Below, one piece after another: positions 6,823 through 8,391 of a stretch of DNA of 8,391 bases. The position numbers were made by a program, and so were the translations under genes. The DNA comes from an uncultured Mycoplasma sp. (GTDB taxonomy: Bacteria > Bacillota_I > Bacilli_A > RF39 > UBA660): the NCBI GenBank assembly GCA_947565485.1, contig CANOGG010000042.1:1-8391 (forward strand), given 5' to 3'. The notes beneath the pieces were generated by a model. That model had not been told where the DNA came from. It did not search any database and was given only the letters and a program-made list of their open reading frames with translations. Every line of letters starts with the position of its first letter. The stretch's first letter is position 1.

Positions 6823-7221
6823 ATGAATTATAAATATACTCTAATCATGAGTCTTTGCCTGATGCTCTTAGTTTTTCTTATCGATTACTACCTAATAAAT
6901 AAAAGGAAACTAAAACATATGACTAATAAAAGTAAATCTAAGAAAACTAAAGGGCCCAAGAAAGAAAAAAGTATTGGCGAACTAGATTACTTAATCTCAC
7001 GTTTTAAACTGAACAAACGCAAATTAAACAAAGAAAAAGCCATCATCTGGATATCCCTCATCAATAGTTTTATCATCTCTTTTGTCTCATGTATTGTCAT
7101 GCTTCTACCCTTAAAAATGATATGGCAACTATTAATTGCTTTTGTCCTGTTATTTGCCCTTATATATTCTCTCTATGAGATATATGGCAGACACTTAAAG
7201 AAAATGGAGGAACGAAAATAA
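6823..7221 (+). CDS. 132-aa three-helix membrane protein, possibly EMC3/TMCO1-like (Oxa1 superfamily)
   Basis: An ATG lies 9 bases after AAAGGAGG (6806-6813), as the first gene after the leucine T-box. Residues 6-25 form a membrane helix. Residues 26-73 are a very basic cytoplasmic stretch ([21 protein letters not shown]) followed by a helical [20 protein letters not shown] segment. Residues 74-97 and 100-121 form two more helices separated by PLKM, and the tail is [10 protein letters not shown]. One helix, a charged helical cytoplasmic segment and then a helix pair is the topology of the DUF106/EMC3/TMCO1 branch of the Oxa1/YidC insertase superfamily. I suggest that kinship with low confidence because I see no decisive motif. 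Its stop overlaps the leuS ATG by one base (TAATG), so it is translationally coupled to leuS and shares its leucine-starvation control. A direct role in leucine metabolism is not apparent; a leucine transporter would be larger. Confidence 0.8.
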   Translation: MNYKYTLIMSLCLMLLVFLIDYYLINKRKLKHMTNKSKSKKTKGPKKEKSIGELDYLISRFKLNKRKLNKEKAIIWISLINSFIISFVSCIVMLLPLKMIWQLLIAFVLLFALIYSLYEIYGRHLKKMEERK

Positions 7222-8391
7222 TGAATTTTGAAAAAATTGAAAAAAAGTGGCAACAAATATGGCAAGTTGGTCATTACTTTGAAGCCCAAAATAACAGTCC
7301 TAAAGAAAAATACTATATCTTAGTCGAATTTCCTTATCCTAGTGGTGCTGGTCTCCACGTTGGTCATGTTCGCAGTTATTCAGCTCTTGATGCAATGGCT
7401 AGAATGAAAAGGCTCCAAGGTTATAACGTCTTATTCCCTATGGGTTGGGATGCTTTTGGCGCTCCTGCTGAACAGTATGCGATTAAAAATCATATCTATC
7501 CTGCAGATGCGGTAAAAGAAAATATCAAGACTTTCAAAGGCCAAATTATGTCTCTTGGTATGTCTTTTGATTGGCAAAGGGAATTTTCGACAACTGACCC
7601 CGAATATTACAAATGGACCCAGTGGCAATTTCTACAATTTGTTAAAAAAGGCATGGCTTATAAAGCTGAGAAAGAAATAAATTGGTGTCCGAACTGTAAA
7701 ACCGGTTTATCAAACGAAGATTCTGCCGGTGGTATTTGCGAACGTTGTGGCTCCTCAGTTACCAAAAAATTGAAATCCCAGTGGATATTAAAAATGAGTG
7801 ATTATGCCGAAAGGCTTCTTGATGGCTTAAAAGATACAGAATTTGCTGATAAAATAAAAATTGCTCAAGTAAACTGGATAGGTAAAAGTATTGGTGCTGA
7901 AGTTAACTTCCCTCTAAAAGATACTAACGATTCTCTAACTGTATTTACAACCCGCTGTGATACGCTCTTTGGTGTAACTTTCATGGTTATGTCACCTGAA
8001 CACCCATTTTTAGAAAAATATCAAAGTCATATTAAAAACTTAAGCGAAGTCCAAAAATATCAAGAGGAAGCTAAATCCAAAACTGAAATTGAACGAACTG
8101 ATGTTACAAAAGAAAAAACTGGTGTTAAATTAGATGGTCTAACTGCTATTAACCCTCTAAATAATAAGGAAGTTGAAATCTGGATAAGTGATTATGTTCT
8201 ATCTAGCTATGGAACTGGTGCTATTATGGCTGTCCCAGCTCATGATGATCGCGATTATGCTTTTGCTAAAAAGTTTGGTATTCCTATTATTCCTGTCATT
8301 GAAGGTGGCGATATTAATGTTGCTCCTTATACCGAAGATGGTCTTCACATCAACTCTGAATTTTTAAATGGTCTTGGCAAAGAAGAAGCTA
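7221..8391 (+). CDS. leuS: Leucyl-tRNA synthetase, N-terminal 390 residues (runs off the right edge)
   Basis: This class Ia synthetase charges tRNA-Leu in the cytoplasm. The ATG overlaps the preceding stop and is preceded by GGAGG (7206-7210). The leucine-site motif [13 protein letters not shown] (37-49) contains the HIGH-type HVGH (46-49). [15 protein letters not shown] (74-88) follows, with Ala where most bacterial LeuRS have Leu (AFGLPAE). A zinc-binding insertion has CPNC (C156, C159) and CERC (C173, C176). The CP1 editing domain is present, with TTRCDTLFG (243-251; usually TTRPDT, with catalytic-site Asp and Thr kept) and [16 protein letters not shown] (331-346). The KMSKS loop, anticodon-binding and C-terminal domains lie beyond the window; full-length bacterial LeuRS is about 800-870 residues. 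The upstream leucine T-box independently supports the assignment. Confidence 0.98.
   Translation, partial: MNFEKIEKKWQQIWQVGHYFEAQNNSPKEKYYILVEFPYPSGAGLHVGHVRSYSALDAMARMKRLQGYNVLFPMGWDAFGAPAEQYAIKNHIYPADAVKENIKTFKGQIMSLGMSFDWQREFSTTDPEYYKWTQWQFLQFVKKGMAYKAEKEINWCPNCKTGLSNEDSAGGICERCGSSVTKKLKSQWILKMSDYAERLLDGLKDTEFADKIKIAQVNWIGKSIGAEVNFPLKDTNDSLTVFTTRCDTLFGVTFMVMSPEHPFLEKYQSHIKNLSEVQKYQEEAKSKTEIERTDVTKEKTGVKLDGLTAINPLNNKEVEIWISDYVLSSYGTGAIMAVPAHDDRDYAFAKKFGIPIIPVIEGGDINVAPYTEDGLHINSEFLNGLGKEEA

Noticed and set aside
7431..7628. 65-aa antisense ORF inside leuS
   Set aside because: It is a shadow of conserved LeuRS motifs on the + strand.

Overview
The window is AT-rich, reads with the standard code (Trp as TGG, no in-frame TGA) and has every gene on the + strand. 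A wall-anchored surface protein with a sortase-type tail, T-box control of leuS, strong AGGAGG ribosome sites and extended -10 promoters point to a low-GC Gram-positive (Bacillota, probably a Bacilli/Mollicutes-related or other gut-type lineage). I cannot name a genus from this sequence.

Layout: (1) 3-290, the degraded 3' end of a gene whose tail resembles the Rpn/PD-(D/E)XK putative transposase family, interrupted by two in-frame TAA codons. (2) 402-4098, a two-gene transcription unit with its own promoter and terminator. It encodes a 1139-aa secreted surface protein (signal peptide, unassigned N-terminal domain, eight DUF11-like beta-sandwich repeats, NPKTG sorting signal), followed by a 59-aa single-pass membrane peptide. 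(3) 4124-6587, a monocistronic-looking GH31 glycosidase with its own extended -10 promoter. It keeps both catalytic aspartates but has unusual substitutions in motifs that normally bind the sugar. (4) 6565-8391, a leucine T-box riboswitch (CUU specifier) controlling a 132-aa three-helix membrane protein and leuS, whose stop and start codons overlap by one base. leuS runs off the right edge.

The surface protein and its small partner probably act at the cell envelope. The GH31 enzyme is cytoplasmic and not visibly linked to a transporter here. The leuS operon should be turned on when uncharged tRNA-Leu accumulates, and the small membrane protein is under the same control. The points most worth following up are a conserved Lys-Asp-Asn pattern in all eight surface repeats (possible intramolecular isopeptide bonds), the altered GH31 pocket, and the membrane protein with EMC3/TMCO1-like topology placed between a T-box and leuS.
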